Source of the DNA: Rugosimonospora africana
GTDB taxonomy: Bacteria; Actinomycetota; Actinomycetes; Mycobacteriales; Micromonosporaceae
DNA: 64,000 nucleotides
Direction: 5' to 3'
Assembly: GCF_016862975.1 (NCBI RefSeq)
Contig: NZ_BONZ01000032.1
Coordinates: forward strand, 87,073-151,072
The translations under genes were made by a program, and so were the position numbers. Of this stretch, positions 51,343 through 59,640 are shown one piece after another. Under the pieces are notes generated by a model. It was given only the letters and a program-made list of their open reading frames with translations, did no database searches and was not told the origin of the DNA. Position 1 is the stretch's first letter, and every line of letters begins with the position of its first letter.

Positions 51343-51972
51343 CTAGTCGCAGAGCTGTGCGTGCAGCGTGTCGTAGGCCCATTGCTCGAAACGTTGCGGG
51401 GTCCAGCCCCGGTCACGGGTCAACGTCAGATACAGCTCCGGGCTCAGCAGGCTGAACAGCACGTCGGCGGCGTGTTCGACGGACAGCCGCGCCTTGGCGT
51501 CGGGCTTGGCCACGAGGCCGCGAGCGGCGGTGGCGTGCACCTCGAAGCGCGGATCGCTGTCCTGCTGCCACAGGCCGGCCAGGCTCGGGTCCTGCGCGCC
51601 GGCAGCGCGCAGCACCTCCATGATCGGTGCCATCCGCTGGAGCACGTCGCACGTGCCGTGCACGTGCGCCCGCAACTGCGCCTCGGCGGTGTCGGCCTTG
51701 AGGGCGTCGAGGAACCAGGCCCGCCGCATCGTGGGGATCGGCTCGTCGTCACCGGCGATGGTGACGTCAACCAGCTCCTTGAGCAGCGACGGCTTGTTGC
51801 CGAAGGCGAAGTAGATGGTCTGCACGGCGACGCCGGCGCGTTCGGCGATGCCCTGCAGCGTCGTGACTCCGTAGCCCTGATCGACGAACAGTTCGTGTGC
51901 GGCCTGCAGGATCCGTCGCCGGGTTTGCCGCGACTTCTCGCCCTTCTTGCCGGTGCTCTTGACCAAAGGCAT
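51343..51972 (-). CDS. TetR family repressor of the adjacent exporter operon
   Basis: 209 residues. Helix-turn-helix: KSRQTRRRILQAAHELFVDQ, then TTLQGIAERAGVAVQTIYFA and FGNKPSLLKELVD. The larger C-terminal ligand domain is unremarkable. ATG 51972 is the only good start. Divergent from the monooxygenase-like/DrrAB-like operon with an inverted repeat between them, so it likely senses the exported compound. Confidence 0.92.
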   Translation of the reverse strand: MPLVKSTGKKGEKSRQTRRRILQAAHELFVDQGYGVTTLQGIAERAGVAVQTIYFAFGNKPSLLKELVDVTIAGDDEPIPTMRRAWFLDALKADTAEAQLRAHVHGTCDVLQRMAPIMEVLRAAGAQDPSLAGLWQQDSDPRFEVHATAARGLVAKPDAKARLSVEHAADVLFSLLSPELYLTLTRDRGWTPQRFEQWAYDTLHAQLCD

Positions 51973-51987
51973 GCTTGCATAGTAACA

Positions 51988-52017
51988 CTAGAGTCCAGCT
52001 CTAAAAATGAACTCTAG
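51988..52017. promoter_or_regulatory. TetR operator region (CTAGAGT...ACTCTAG)
   Basis: CTAGAGT and ACTCTAG form a 7-bp inverted repeat with a 16-base spacer; inside it TAGAG-N5-CTCTA (51989-52003) and at its edge the palindrome CTCTAGAG (52012-52019) offer alternative dimer sites between the divergent genes. Confidence 0.6.
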
Positions 52018-52031
52018 AGAGAAGGTTTGGG

Positions 52032-52330
52032 ATGGCTCTCATCCGGACGACCCGATTCACCGCCGACCCGGCCGACGCCGACACCGTGCTGGAGCGGCGC
52101 AGGAACCTCCTGGATGCGATCCGGGCGCGGTTCTCCGGCCCCACCGAGACCAGGCTGATCCGCGTCGACGAGCGGACCTGGGTGGACATGTGGCGGTGGG
52201 ACTCGCTCGAAACGCTGCAGACGGCGCTCGACGGCGCCCCGAGCCTGCCGGAGGCCGCCGCCGCGTTCGCCGTCGCTCGCGATGTCAGCGCTGAGCAGGG
52301 TGACGTGGCCGACGAGGATGTCTGGGTCCG

Positions 52331-52334
<4 letters not shown>
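52032..52334 (+). CDS. ABM-like / dimeric alpha-beta barrel protein
   Basis: 100 residues. Single ferredoxin-like domain of the antibiotic-biosynthesis-monooxygenase/EthD type: [60 protein letters not shown]. Members are homodimeric, often cofactor-free monooxygenases or degradative enzymes. ATG 52032 has GAGAAGG eight bases before. Overlaps the ATPase gene by four bases (ATGA), so it is part of the export operon and may modify the exported compound. Confidence 0.85.
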
Positions 52335-53412
<1,078 letters not shown>

Positions 53413-53416
<4 letters not shown>

Positions 53417-54240
53417 CCACGCTCAACACGCTCGCCGGCACCCGATCGTCGAGTGCGGTGCTCGCCGCGCGAGCGCGCCCTCCGCGGCCCGGCACCGTGA
53501 CCGCCTGCCTGGCGTTCGGCCGGCGGACGATGCTCAAGATCAGGCGTACCCCCGTCCAGCTCTTCGACATCGCCGTCCACCCGGTGGTGTTCACTCTGAT
53601 GTTCACGTACCTGTTCGGTGGAGCGGTCGGCGGATCGACCGGCAGGTACGCCGGCTACGTGGTCCCCGGAATCCTCGTCATGACACTGCTGGTGACCACC
53701 GGAACGACCGGCGCGGCGCTGAGCCTCGACATCGCCAGCGGCGCGTTCGACCGGTACCGTACGCTGTCGATCCGGCCCGTCGCACCGCTGATCGGGGCGC
53801 TGATCGGTGACGTGGTGCGCTACGCGCTCGCCTCGACCGTGGTCGTGGGGCTCGGGTTCGCGCTCGGGTTCCGCCCGCACGGCAACGTTCTCGCCGTGGT
53901 CGGTGCGGTCGTGCTCGTCGTGGCCTTCAGCGTCAGCCTGTCCTGGGTCTGGACGGCGCTGGCGCTGCTGATGAGGTCGCCGGGTTCCGTGCTCGGCGTC
54001 ACTCAGGCGGTGCTGTATCCGCTGTCGTTGTTCAGCAACATCTTCATCGAGCCGGCGACGCTGCCGGGCTGGCTGCGCGCCTTTGTCGACGTCAACCCGG
54101 TCACCCACCTGGTCACCGCCGTACGGGAACTCATGGGCGGCGCTACGCCCGGCCGCCAGATCGGCTGGATCCTGATCGCCTGCGTCGTCCTCACGGCGGT
54201 CTTCGCGCCGCTGTCGGTGCGACTGCTCCGCAACGACTGA
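53413..54240 (+). CDS. ABC-2 type exporter permease, DrrB type
   Basis: 275 residues, six membrane helices. [20 protein letters not shown] at the N-terminus, [40 protein letters not shown] and [20 protein letters not shown] are typical of DrrB-like ABC-2 permeases. ATGA overlap with the ATPase gene. Followed by a strong hairpin, so it is the last gene of this operon. Confidence 0.93.
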
Positions 54241-54246
54241 CCCCGC

Positions 54247-54287
54247 CCGGGTGCGGGCGCCGCATCACCGGCTGCGCCCGCACCCGG
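54247..54287 (+). terminator. Perfect 13-bp hairpin terminator after exporter operon
   Basis: CCGGGTGCGGGCG pairs with CGCCCGCACCCGG over a 15-base loop, directly after the permease stop. Confidence 0.8.
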
Positions 54288-54312
54288 TACCCACTTCGAT
54301 CGGGAGAGCCCG

Positions 54313-54996
54313 ATGAGCGACACGACAACCGCGACGCAGCGGCGGCTGGACGCCGTCCGTCCCTTCGTCCACGACAATCTGCCACCGGCACCGTCGCGCG
54401 TGTTGGAGATCGGCTGCGGCCCGACCGGCGGCTTCGTCCCTGCCCTGCGCGAGTACGGGTACCACGCCGTCGGTGTCGACCCGGCCGCGCCGCCCGGACC
54501 CGGCTACCACCAGACGGAGTTCGAGCACCACGACCTGACCGCCCCGCTCGACGCGGTCGTGGCCTGCACCTCGCTGCATCACGTCGGCAACCTCGACGAC
54601 GTCCTCGACCGTGCCGCGGCGGCGCTGACACCGGGCGGCGTGCTCATCGTCCTGGAGTGGGCGTATGAGAAATTCGACGAGGCGACCGCCCGATGGTGCT
54701 TCGAGCGGCTGCCCGAGGGCGGCGAGCCCGGCTGGTTGCACACCCACCGGAGGCTGTGGCTCGCCTCCGGCCAGTCCTGGCACACCTACCTGGACGCCTG
54801 GGCCCAAAGTGAGCGCCTGCACAGCGGGCACGCCATCGTGCACGGCCTTCAGGCCCGGTTCCGTACCCGGTTGCTCACCGAGACGCCGTATTTCTTCCCC
54901 GACCTGTATCCCGTCTCGGAGACCGGAGAGCGGGCGGCCGCACACCGCGGCGAGATCGGAGCCACCGGCATCCGCTACCTCGGAGTCAAGCCATGA
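54313..54996 (+). CDS. SAM-dependent methyltransferase
   Basis: 227 residues. Class I fold with motif I RVLEIGCGPTGGFVPALREY, HAVGVDPAAP, VVACTSLHHVGNLDDVLDRA and LTPGGVLIVLEW. The C-terminal half (PEGGEPGWLHTHRRLWLASG) is less typical. ATG 54313 follows GGGAGA. It lies just after the exporter terminator and may have its own promoter in the 25-base gap or be read through. Substrate unknown. Confidence 0.9.
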   Translation: MSDTTTATQRRLDAVRPFVHDNLPPAPSRVLEIGCGPTGGFVPALREYGYHAVGVDPAAPPGPGYHQTEFEHHDLTAPLDAVVACTSLHHVGNLDDVLDRAAAALTPGGVLIVLEWAYEKFDEATARWCFERLPEGGEPGWLHTHRRLWLASGQSWHTYLDAWAQSERLHSGHAIVHGLQARFRTRLLTETPYFFPDLYPVSETGERAAAHRGEIGATGIRYLGVKP

Positions 54997-55240
54997 CGCT
55001 CGCCGCGACTCCCATCGGGACGCGGACCTGCCGAGGAGACGGTGGGCCTACTCGCCGGTAGCGGCGGTGGGCGCACGTGGCGACCGGGCAAGTATCGGTG
55101 GCGCCGGGCGGTAGATGGGCCGTGCCGAGGGGTACAGCCGAAGAGAGCGGCCGATCAGGTCGGCGCGCCCGTCCCGTTCCGCGGCGATCTGGGCGTCATG
55201 ACGCGCGTAAAGCAGGCAACAAGACCAGAAAGGCAGCGGA

Positions 55241-56632
55241 ATGACGTTCGCGAGCGACCGGGACGATCTGGCTCGGCTGGCCGCGGAGGTCGCCGGTCCG
55301 GTTCTGGTCCCGAACGACGACGGGTACCCGGCGGAGACCGCCACCTGGAACACGGCCCTGGCGCAGCGCCCGCCCGTCGCGGTCGGTGCCACGTCCGCCG
55401 TCGACGTGCAGGCCGCCGTCCGTTTCGCCGAGGCGAACGGTATGCCGGTGGGCATGGTCGCCACCGGGCACGGTGCGGTCGTGGCCGTGGACGGTGCGAC
55501 CATGATCAACCTGCGCCGGATCAATGGCGTCAGCGTCGACCCGGATTCGCGCACGGCCACGATCGGCGCGGCCGTCACAGCGCAGCAACTGATCGAGGCG
55601 GCGGCCAAGGTCGGCCTGGCACCGCTGGCCGGCTCGTCGCCGAGCGTGGGCCTGGTCGGTTACGCCCTCGGCGGAGGGCTCAGCCCGACACTCGGGCGCA
55701 GGTACGGTTTCGCCGCCGATCACGTGCACAGCGCCGAAATCGTCACCTCGGACGGCGTGCTCCGGCGGATCGACGCGGACCGCGAACCGGACCTGTTCTG
55801 GGCGATCCGGGGCGGCATGGGAAACTTCGGTGTGGTCACCTCACTGACCATGAACCTCGTGCCGGTGACGCGACTGTACGGCGGCGGGCTGTACTTCGCC
55901 GGCGAACACATCGAGCAGGTGGTCGACGCGTTCCGGGGCCTGGTCGCCGACGCCCCGCCGGAGCTGACCACCTCGGTCGCATTCGTGCGGGAACCGTCGT
56001 TGCCTTCCGTACCGGAACCGCTGCGCGGGCGCTTCACCGTCCACGTGCGGATCGCCTTTGTGGGTCCGGCCGCTCACGGTCAACGGCTCGTCGCGGACCT
56101 GCGCGCCGTCGCTCCGGTACTGGTCGACACGCTGGCCGAGATGCCGTACACGGCGATCGCCTCCATCCACGCGGACCCGGCCGGGCCGATCCCGACGTAC
56201 GAGATGTCAGCCCTGCTCCGCGACTTCCCCGCGGAGGCCGCCCAGGCGCTGATCGCCGCCGCCGGCCCCGGTGTCGACACCCCCGTGGGGCTGATCGAGA
56301 TCCGCCAGCTCGGCGGCGCGCTTGTCGGCGAACCGCGCGTGCCCAACGCTGTCGGCAACCGGGATGCCGCCTTTCAGCTGTCTGCCGCCGCGTTCGGCGC
56401 GCCCGGCGCGGCGGAGGAGTTCCGTGCGCCGTTGGCCGCGCTCGCCGACGCGATGGCCCCGTGGTCGACGGGCGGCAAGCAGGCCAACTTCCTGACCGGC
56501 TACGACACCACGGTTGAGGCGGTGGCGCGGGCCTACGAACCAGACACGTACCACCGACTGGTGGAGGTGAAGCGCGCCTGCGACCCGCGCAACCTGTTCC
56601 GCGTCAACCACAACATCGCGCCGGGGCGGTGA
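55241..56632 (+). CDS. FAD-dependent oxidoreductase, berberine-bridge-enzyme-like
   Basis: 463 residues. FAD_binding_4 domain (about 40-205): VGATSAVDVQAAVRFAEANG, ATGHGAVVAVDG with His77 as the expected covalent FAD ligand, GSSPSVGLVGYALGGGLSPT, IRGGMGNFGVVTSLTMNLVP. The C-terminal BBE segment ends in CDPRNLFRVNHNI. The Cys that makes a second FAD bond in bicovalent members (GxC in the PSVG loop) is Ser here, so flavin is probably attached once. No signal peptide. ATG 55241 has AAAGGCAGCGGA upstream. Oxidises alcohols, sugars or secondary metabolites; substrate not visible. Confidence 0.9.
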   Translation: MTFASDRDDLARLAAEVAGPVLVPNDDGYPAETATWNTALAQRPPVAVGATSAVDVQAAVRFAEANGMPVGMVATGHGAVVAVDGATMINLRRINGVSVDPDSRTATIGAAVTAQQLIEAAAKVGLAPLAGSSPSVGLVGYALGGGLSPTLGRRYGFAADHVHSAEIVTSDGVLRRIDADREPDLFWAIRGGMGNFGVVTSLTMNLVPVTRLYGGGLYFAGEHIEQVVDAFRGLVADAPPELTTSVAFVREPSLPSVPEPLRGRFTVHVRIAFVGPAAHGQRLVADLRAVAPVLVDTLAEMPYTAIASIHADPAGPIPTYEMSALLRDFPAEAAQALIAAAGPGVDTPVGLIEIRQLGGALVGEPRVPNAVGNRDAAFQLSAAAFGAPGAAEEFRAPLAALADAMAPWSTGGKQANFLTGYDTTVEAVARAYEPDTYHRLVEVKRACDPRNLFRVNHNIAPGR

Positions 56633-56655
56633 ATTGAGGTCCGGCAGTGAATGAG

Positions 56656-56685
56656 GCCCGTCGCTGGGGACGCATAGCGACGGGC
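56656..56685. terminator. 10-bp perfect hairpin terminator
   Basis: GCCCGTCGCT pairs with AGCGACGGGC over a ten-base loop between the convergent flavoprotein gene and the small LacI-coupled gene. Confidence 0.75.
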
Positions 56686-56689
56686 TCCG

Positions 56690-56896
56690 TCAGCAGGCGG
56701 CCCCGGGCTGGAACCGGTCGGCCGCAGGCCGCGGCTCCACCCGGTTCGCAGCCCAGCGGAGGCCGGCGGCCAGCGCGTGGCGGGCCGGCCCCGTGCGGCG
56801 CTTCGGTTCGTCGGCAACGGTTGGGGCGTTCGGCAGGGCCGACTGGGCGAGTTCGCGGGCGGCCTGCGCCGCGACGCCGAGGGGGATCAGGTTCAT
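56690..56896 (-). CDS. Small protein translationally coupled to the LacI gene
   Basis: 68 residues: MNLIPLGVAAQAARELAQSA, then a Lys/Arg-rich and Pro/Ala-rich part ending in Cys. ATG 56896 overlaps the LacI stop as ATGA and GGGAG lies seven bases upstream; a hairpin follows the stop. It has no signal peptide or membrane helix and I recognise no family. The coupling and terminator argue that it is real. Confidence 0.55.
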   Translation of the reverse strand: MNLIPLGVAAQAARELAQSALPNAPTVADEPKRRTGPARHALAAGLRWAANRVEPRPAADRFQPGAAC

Positions 56897-57969
56897 GATG
56901 AACTCCCGACTGGTGCGGGTCCGGTGGACGACCGGACGATGAGCGACGTGGGTAGGACCTTGCGGCGCAGGGCCGGGTCCTCGGGGGCGTCGAGCAGCAG
57001 TTCGCCTGCGATGCGCCCCTTTTCGGTACTGGGTTGGTGGATCGTGGTCAGGCCCGACCGGTCGGCGTCCGGGATGTCGTCGAAGCCGGTGACCGACACG
57101 TCGTGGCCGGGCCGCAGGCCGCGGGCCGCCATCGCGTCGAGCACTCCGAGCGCGAGGACGTCGGTCGTCGCGAGAATGGCCGTGGATCGCTGAGCCCGGT
57201 CCAGTGCGTGGGCCGCCGCCGCGGCACCGTCCGCGCGCGTGTTGTCCCGCGCGTTGAGTACCAGCACGTCCGACCACGATCCGCCGGCCGCGACCACGGC
57301 ATCCCGCACGCCGCAGATGCGTTCGCGGCTGATGTAGAACGGCAGCGACTCGGGGTCGGGCAGCCGCACCGGCCCGTTGCGTCGTTCGGTCGTGACCCAG
57401 GTGTCCAACACCGCGATGCGGCGGTGTCCGAAGCCGACGATGTGCTCGCCCGCCGTACGGCTCGCGCCCCGCTCGTCGATGGAGACCACGAGCGTGGCGG
57501 CGCCGGCCTCGGTGGGGTTCTCGGTGGTCACGACCGGCAGGCTCCGGGCGTTGATGACGGCCAGCGAGCCCTGCCAGTTTGGCGCGCAGTAGACGCAGAA
57601 ACCATCGACCGCGGCTTCGGCGAGCGCCCGCTGCGCGCCGTCCGGATCGTCGGCGGACAGCGGTACCAGCAGCAGCCCGGTATCGCGCCGCTCGGTGGCC
57701 TGAGCGAGACCGCCGAGGAACTGGACCGCGTACGGGTCGGTGAACGCCTGGGTCAGGCTGCCGGTGAACAGCACTCCGACCGCGCCGACCCGGCCACGGC
57801 GCAATGATCGCGCGGTCGGGTTCGGGCCGCTGTAGCCCAGCTCGCGGGCAGTCTCGAGGATCCGCTCGCGCAGCGCCGGCGAGAGCTGGTCCGGTCGGCT
57901 GTACGCGTTGGAGACGGTGCTCCGGGACACGCCGAGCGCGTCGGCGACGGTCTGGAGTGTGGCTGACAT
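56893..57969 (-). CDS. LacI family transcriptional regulator
   Basis: 358 residues. N-terminal HTH LQTVADALGVSRSTVSNAYS with hinge LGYSGPNPTARSLRRGRVGA, then a periplasmic-binding-protein-like sensor (VGVLFTGSLTQAFTDPYAVQ; TTDVLALGVLDAMAARGL; VTGFDDIPDADRSGLTTIHQ). ATG 57969 is the family start. A split ATCGAT-containing inverted repeat lies just upstream, so it is autoregulated. No sugar genes adjoin it, so its regulon lies elsewhere or it controls only itself and the coupled small gene. Confidence 0.93.
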   Translation of the reverse strand: MSATLQTVADALGVSRSTVSNAYSRPDQLSPALRERILETARELGYSGPNPTARSLRRGRVGAVGVLFTGSLTQAFTDPYAVQFLGGLAQATERRDTGLLLVPLSADDPDGAQRALAEAAVDGFCVYCAPNWQGSLAVINARSLPVVTTENPTEAGAATLVVSIDERGASRTAGEHIVGFGHRRIAVLDTWVTTERRNGPVRLPDPESLPFYISRERICGVRDAVVAAGGSWSDVLVLNARDNTRADGAAAAAHALDRAQRSTAILATTDVLALGVLDAMAARGLRPGHDVSVTGFDDIPDADRSGLTTIHQPSTEKGRIAGELLLDAPEDPALRRKVLPTSLIVRSSTGPAPVGSSS

Positions 57970-57981
57970 GCCGCCCGCCTT

Positions 57982-58016
57982 CTGTATCGATCCAGTACCC
58001 TTCTAAATCGATACAG
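57982..58016. promoter_or_regulatory. LacI operator pair, 10-bp inverted repeat
   Basis: CTGTATCGAT and ATCGATACAG flank a 15-base spacer just upstream of the LacI gene. Each arm contains ATCGAT with a central CpG, the usual LacI-family core, so two operators may be bound side by side. Confidence 0.7.
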
Positions 58017-58094
58017 TAGACCGGCGCCCCGGACTCACGCCAACGAATATCGATATGGCCCGCGTCACACCGCAGCCGGCCGGCGGGCTCGGGC

Positions 58095-58208
58095 GATGAC
58101 GGCAGGCTCAGGCGATCAAGACCGGCTCAGGCGATGACGGCGGGCCCAGGCGATCAAGACCGGCTCAGGCGATGACGGCGGGCCCAGGCGATCAAGGCGG
58201 GCTCAGGC
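58095..58208. repeat. 38-bp tandem repeat, three copies, over a methyltransferase stop codon
   Basis: Units 58095-58132, 58133-58170 and 58171-58208 share the pattern GATGACGGCGGGCCCAGGCG followed by ATCAAGACCGGCTCAGGC; the first has two changes in its first half, the third diverges near its end. Each unit is itself two related 19-bp halves (GAT...CAGGC). The last copy covers the stop codon of the minus-strand methyltransferase gene. Confidence 0.85.
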
Positions 58209-58949
58209 GATCAGCAGGCGGAGGCCGAGCTCTGCCGCGTCGAGATCGACGAGGTCGCGGTTGCGGTCTGCCCACCGGCCCGAGGCGAGGTCGTCACGCA
58301 GGCTGTGCACTGCACGCCGCTCGGCGTCCGGCCCGACTCTGGCCCAGACCGACACCCCGCGACGGACGCTCTCGTCCAGGTATGCCTCGGGCCGGCGCCA
58401 GTATGCCTCGAAGAAACCGTCGGCGCAGTCCCACGGGATGAGCACCGGCTCGACGCGGGCTCCGGCCGCGCTGGCCAGCTCGGTCAGCGAAGGCCGGCCG
58501 ACGAGAAGGTCCGCGACTTCGGGAAGGTAGTCGCGGGTGAGCCAGAACCGGCGAAGCCATCCGGTGTCACTGGTGTCGTGCGTGAACACCACCACGCGGC
58601 GAGCAACGCGCCGCATCTCGCGCAGTCCCGCGATCGGGTCCTGCCAGTGGTGGATGGTGGCGAACGCCATCGCCGCGTCGAAGGACTGGTCCTTGAACGG
58701 AAGGCTCTCCGCGGCGGCGGCCACGCACGGCGCCGCGCCCGCGGGACGCTGTGCACGCATGAGCGCCGACGGCTCCACCGCGGTGACATCGCGGTCGGCG
58801 GGCTCGTAGGAGCCGGTGCCGGCCCCGACATTCACCACCGTCCGCGCGTCGCCGAGCGCGGCCCAGACCCTTGCGGCGATCCGCGGTTCGGTGCGCCGCG
58901 TCACGGTGTAGGTGGCTCCGATGGTCTCGTACAACTGCGTGCCGGACAT
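58203..58949 (-). CDS. SAM-dependent methyltransferase (UbiE-like)
   Basis: 248 residues. TVVNVGAGTGSYEPADRDVT (motif I), AVEPSALMRAQRPAGAAPCV, SLPFKDQSFDAAMAFATIHH (motif II-like) and REMRRVARRVVVFTHD, as in UbiE/BioC-like enzymes. ATG 58949 has GGGAGG upstream; the frame is open another 117 bases without homology. The stop lies within a 38-bp tandem repeat, so the C-terminus (LGLRLLIA) may have been shaped by repeat growth. Substrate unknown. Confidence 0.9.
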   Translation of the reverse strand: MSGTQLYETIGATYTVTRRTEPRIAARVWAALGDARTVVNVGAGTGSYEPADRDVTAVEPSALMRAQRPAGAAPCVAAAAESLPFKDQSFDAAMAFATIHHWQDPIAGLREMRRVARRVVVFTHDTSDTGWLRRFWLTRDYLPEVADLLVGRPSLTELASAAGARVEPVLIPWDCADGFFEAYWRRPEAYLDESVRRGVSVWARVGPDAERRAVHSLRDDLASGRWADRNRDLVDLDAAELGLRLLIA

Positions 58950-59088
58950 GTCGCCGCCTCCCGGGCCGTCACCAGCCCCTAGACCACAGGTGTCGCTGCC
59001 ATGGTAGGAGCGCACGCGGTGGCGGCTGCCCATTACGGGCATCGCCCGGTTCGCCCGCGACGACACGGACCGCGCTGGCGAGGTACGC

Positions 59089-59202
59089 GTGAGGCTCGCC
59101 CGCGACGGCCGGTACCAGGTTAAATCGTCCCGAGTGGACAGTCCGCGGATCGTGGAGACGGTGGACGAGGCGGTGGCCGCGGCAGCGGAACTGGCACGCT
59201 GA
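59089..59202 (+). CDS. Possible 37-residue protein or gene remnant
   Basis: GTG 59089 with GAGG just before opens 37 codons (starting RLARDGRYQVKSSRVDSPRI and ending in an Ala-rich helix AAAAELAR). The same frame is open about 110 bases upstream with protein-like sequence (IARFARDDTDRAGEVRV) but no canonical start, so it may be the tail of a decayed gene. It is followed at once by the 27-bp repeats. Confidence 0.35.
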   Translation: MRLARDGRYQVKSSRVDSPRIVETVDEAVAAAAELAR

Positions 59203-59271
59203 CGGTAGCTAGTCGGCTATGCCGGCTGACGTTGACTTGTCGGCTATGCCGGCTGACGCTAGCTTGTCGGC
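59199..59271. repeat. 27-bp tandem repeat before the DUF4132 module
   Basis: Two full copies (59213-59239, 59240-59266; TCGGCTATGCCGGCTGACG with a variable tail GTTGACTTG or CTAGCTTG) plus partial copies on both sides. The last partial copy runs into the start codon of the 122-residue gene. Confidence 0.8.
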
Positions 59272-59640
59272 ATGCCGACGGTGACCTTCGTGGACGAGAC
59301 CCTCGCCGGTGCCCGGTCCGATGGCTGGGAACTGGAGATCTTCGAGGAACGCTTGCGACTCGACGAGCTGATCCGGCGCCGCATCTACCAGGAGGTGGCC
59401 GAGCACAACGCCCTGCCGGCCGGCGAATTCCGTGGCCTGGTGCGGCCCGCCGGCGACTCGTCCGCGCCGCGCCGCGTCGAGTGGGAGGTGCAGTACGAGC
59501 GGGCGTTGGAGGCATTCCGGCGCAACGGGTTCGTGGTGCTGGTCGGCGATCGTCAGGTCACCGAACTCGACCGCGAGGTGGAGCTGTCCGCGCGCACCGA
59601 GGTCACGTTCCTCAAGCTGATCCCGCTGGTGGGTGGCTGA
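59272..59640 (+). CDS. Uncharacterised 122-residue protein paired with DUF4132
   Basis: Acidic soluble protein with predicted alpha/beta content: VTFVDETLAGARSDGWELEI, LRLDELIRRRIYQEVAEHNA, VEWEVQYERALEAFRRNGFV, VLVGDRQVTELDREVEL. I recognise no family. ATG 59272 has no ribosome site and lies at the end of a 27-bp repeat array. Its TGA overlaps the ATG of the DUF4132 gene (TGATG), so the two are coupled and probably work together. Confidence 0.75.
   Translation: MPTVTFVDETLAGARSDGWELEIFEERLRLDELIRRRIYQEVAEHNALPAGEFRGLVRPAGDSSAPRRVEWEVQYERALEAFRRNGFVVLVGDRQVTELDREVELSARTEVTFLKLIPLVGG

Noticed and set aside
54993..55061. 22-codon frame in ATGA overlap with the methyltransferase stop
   Set aside because: Short, Arg/Gly-rich, no following structure or recognisable sequence; overlap alone is weak evidence.
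58095..58208. CRISPR array
   Set aside because: Repeats are directly adjacent with no unique spacers and no cas genes nearby. The same applies to the 27-bp repeats at 59199-59271.
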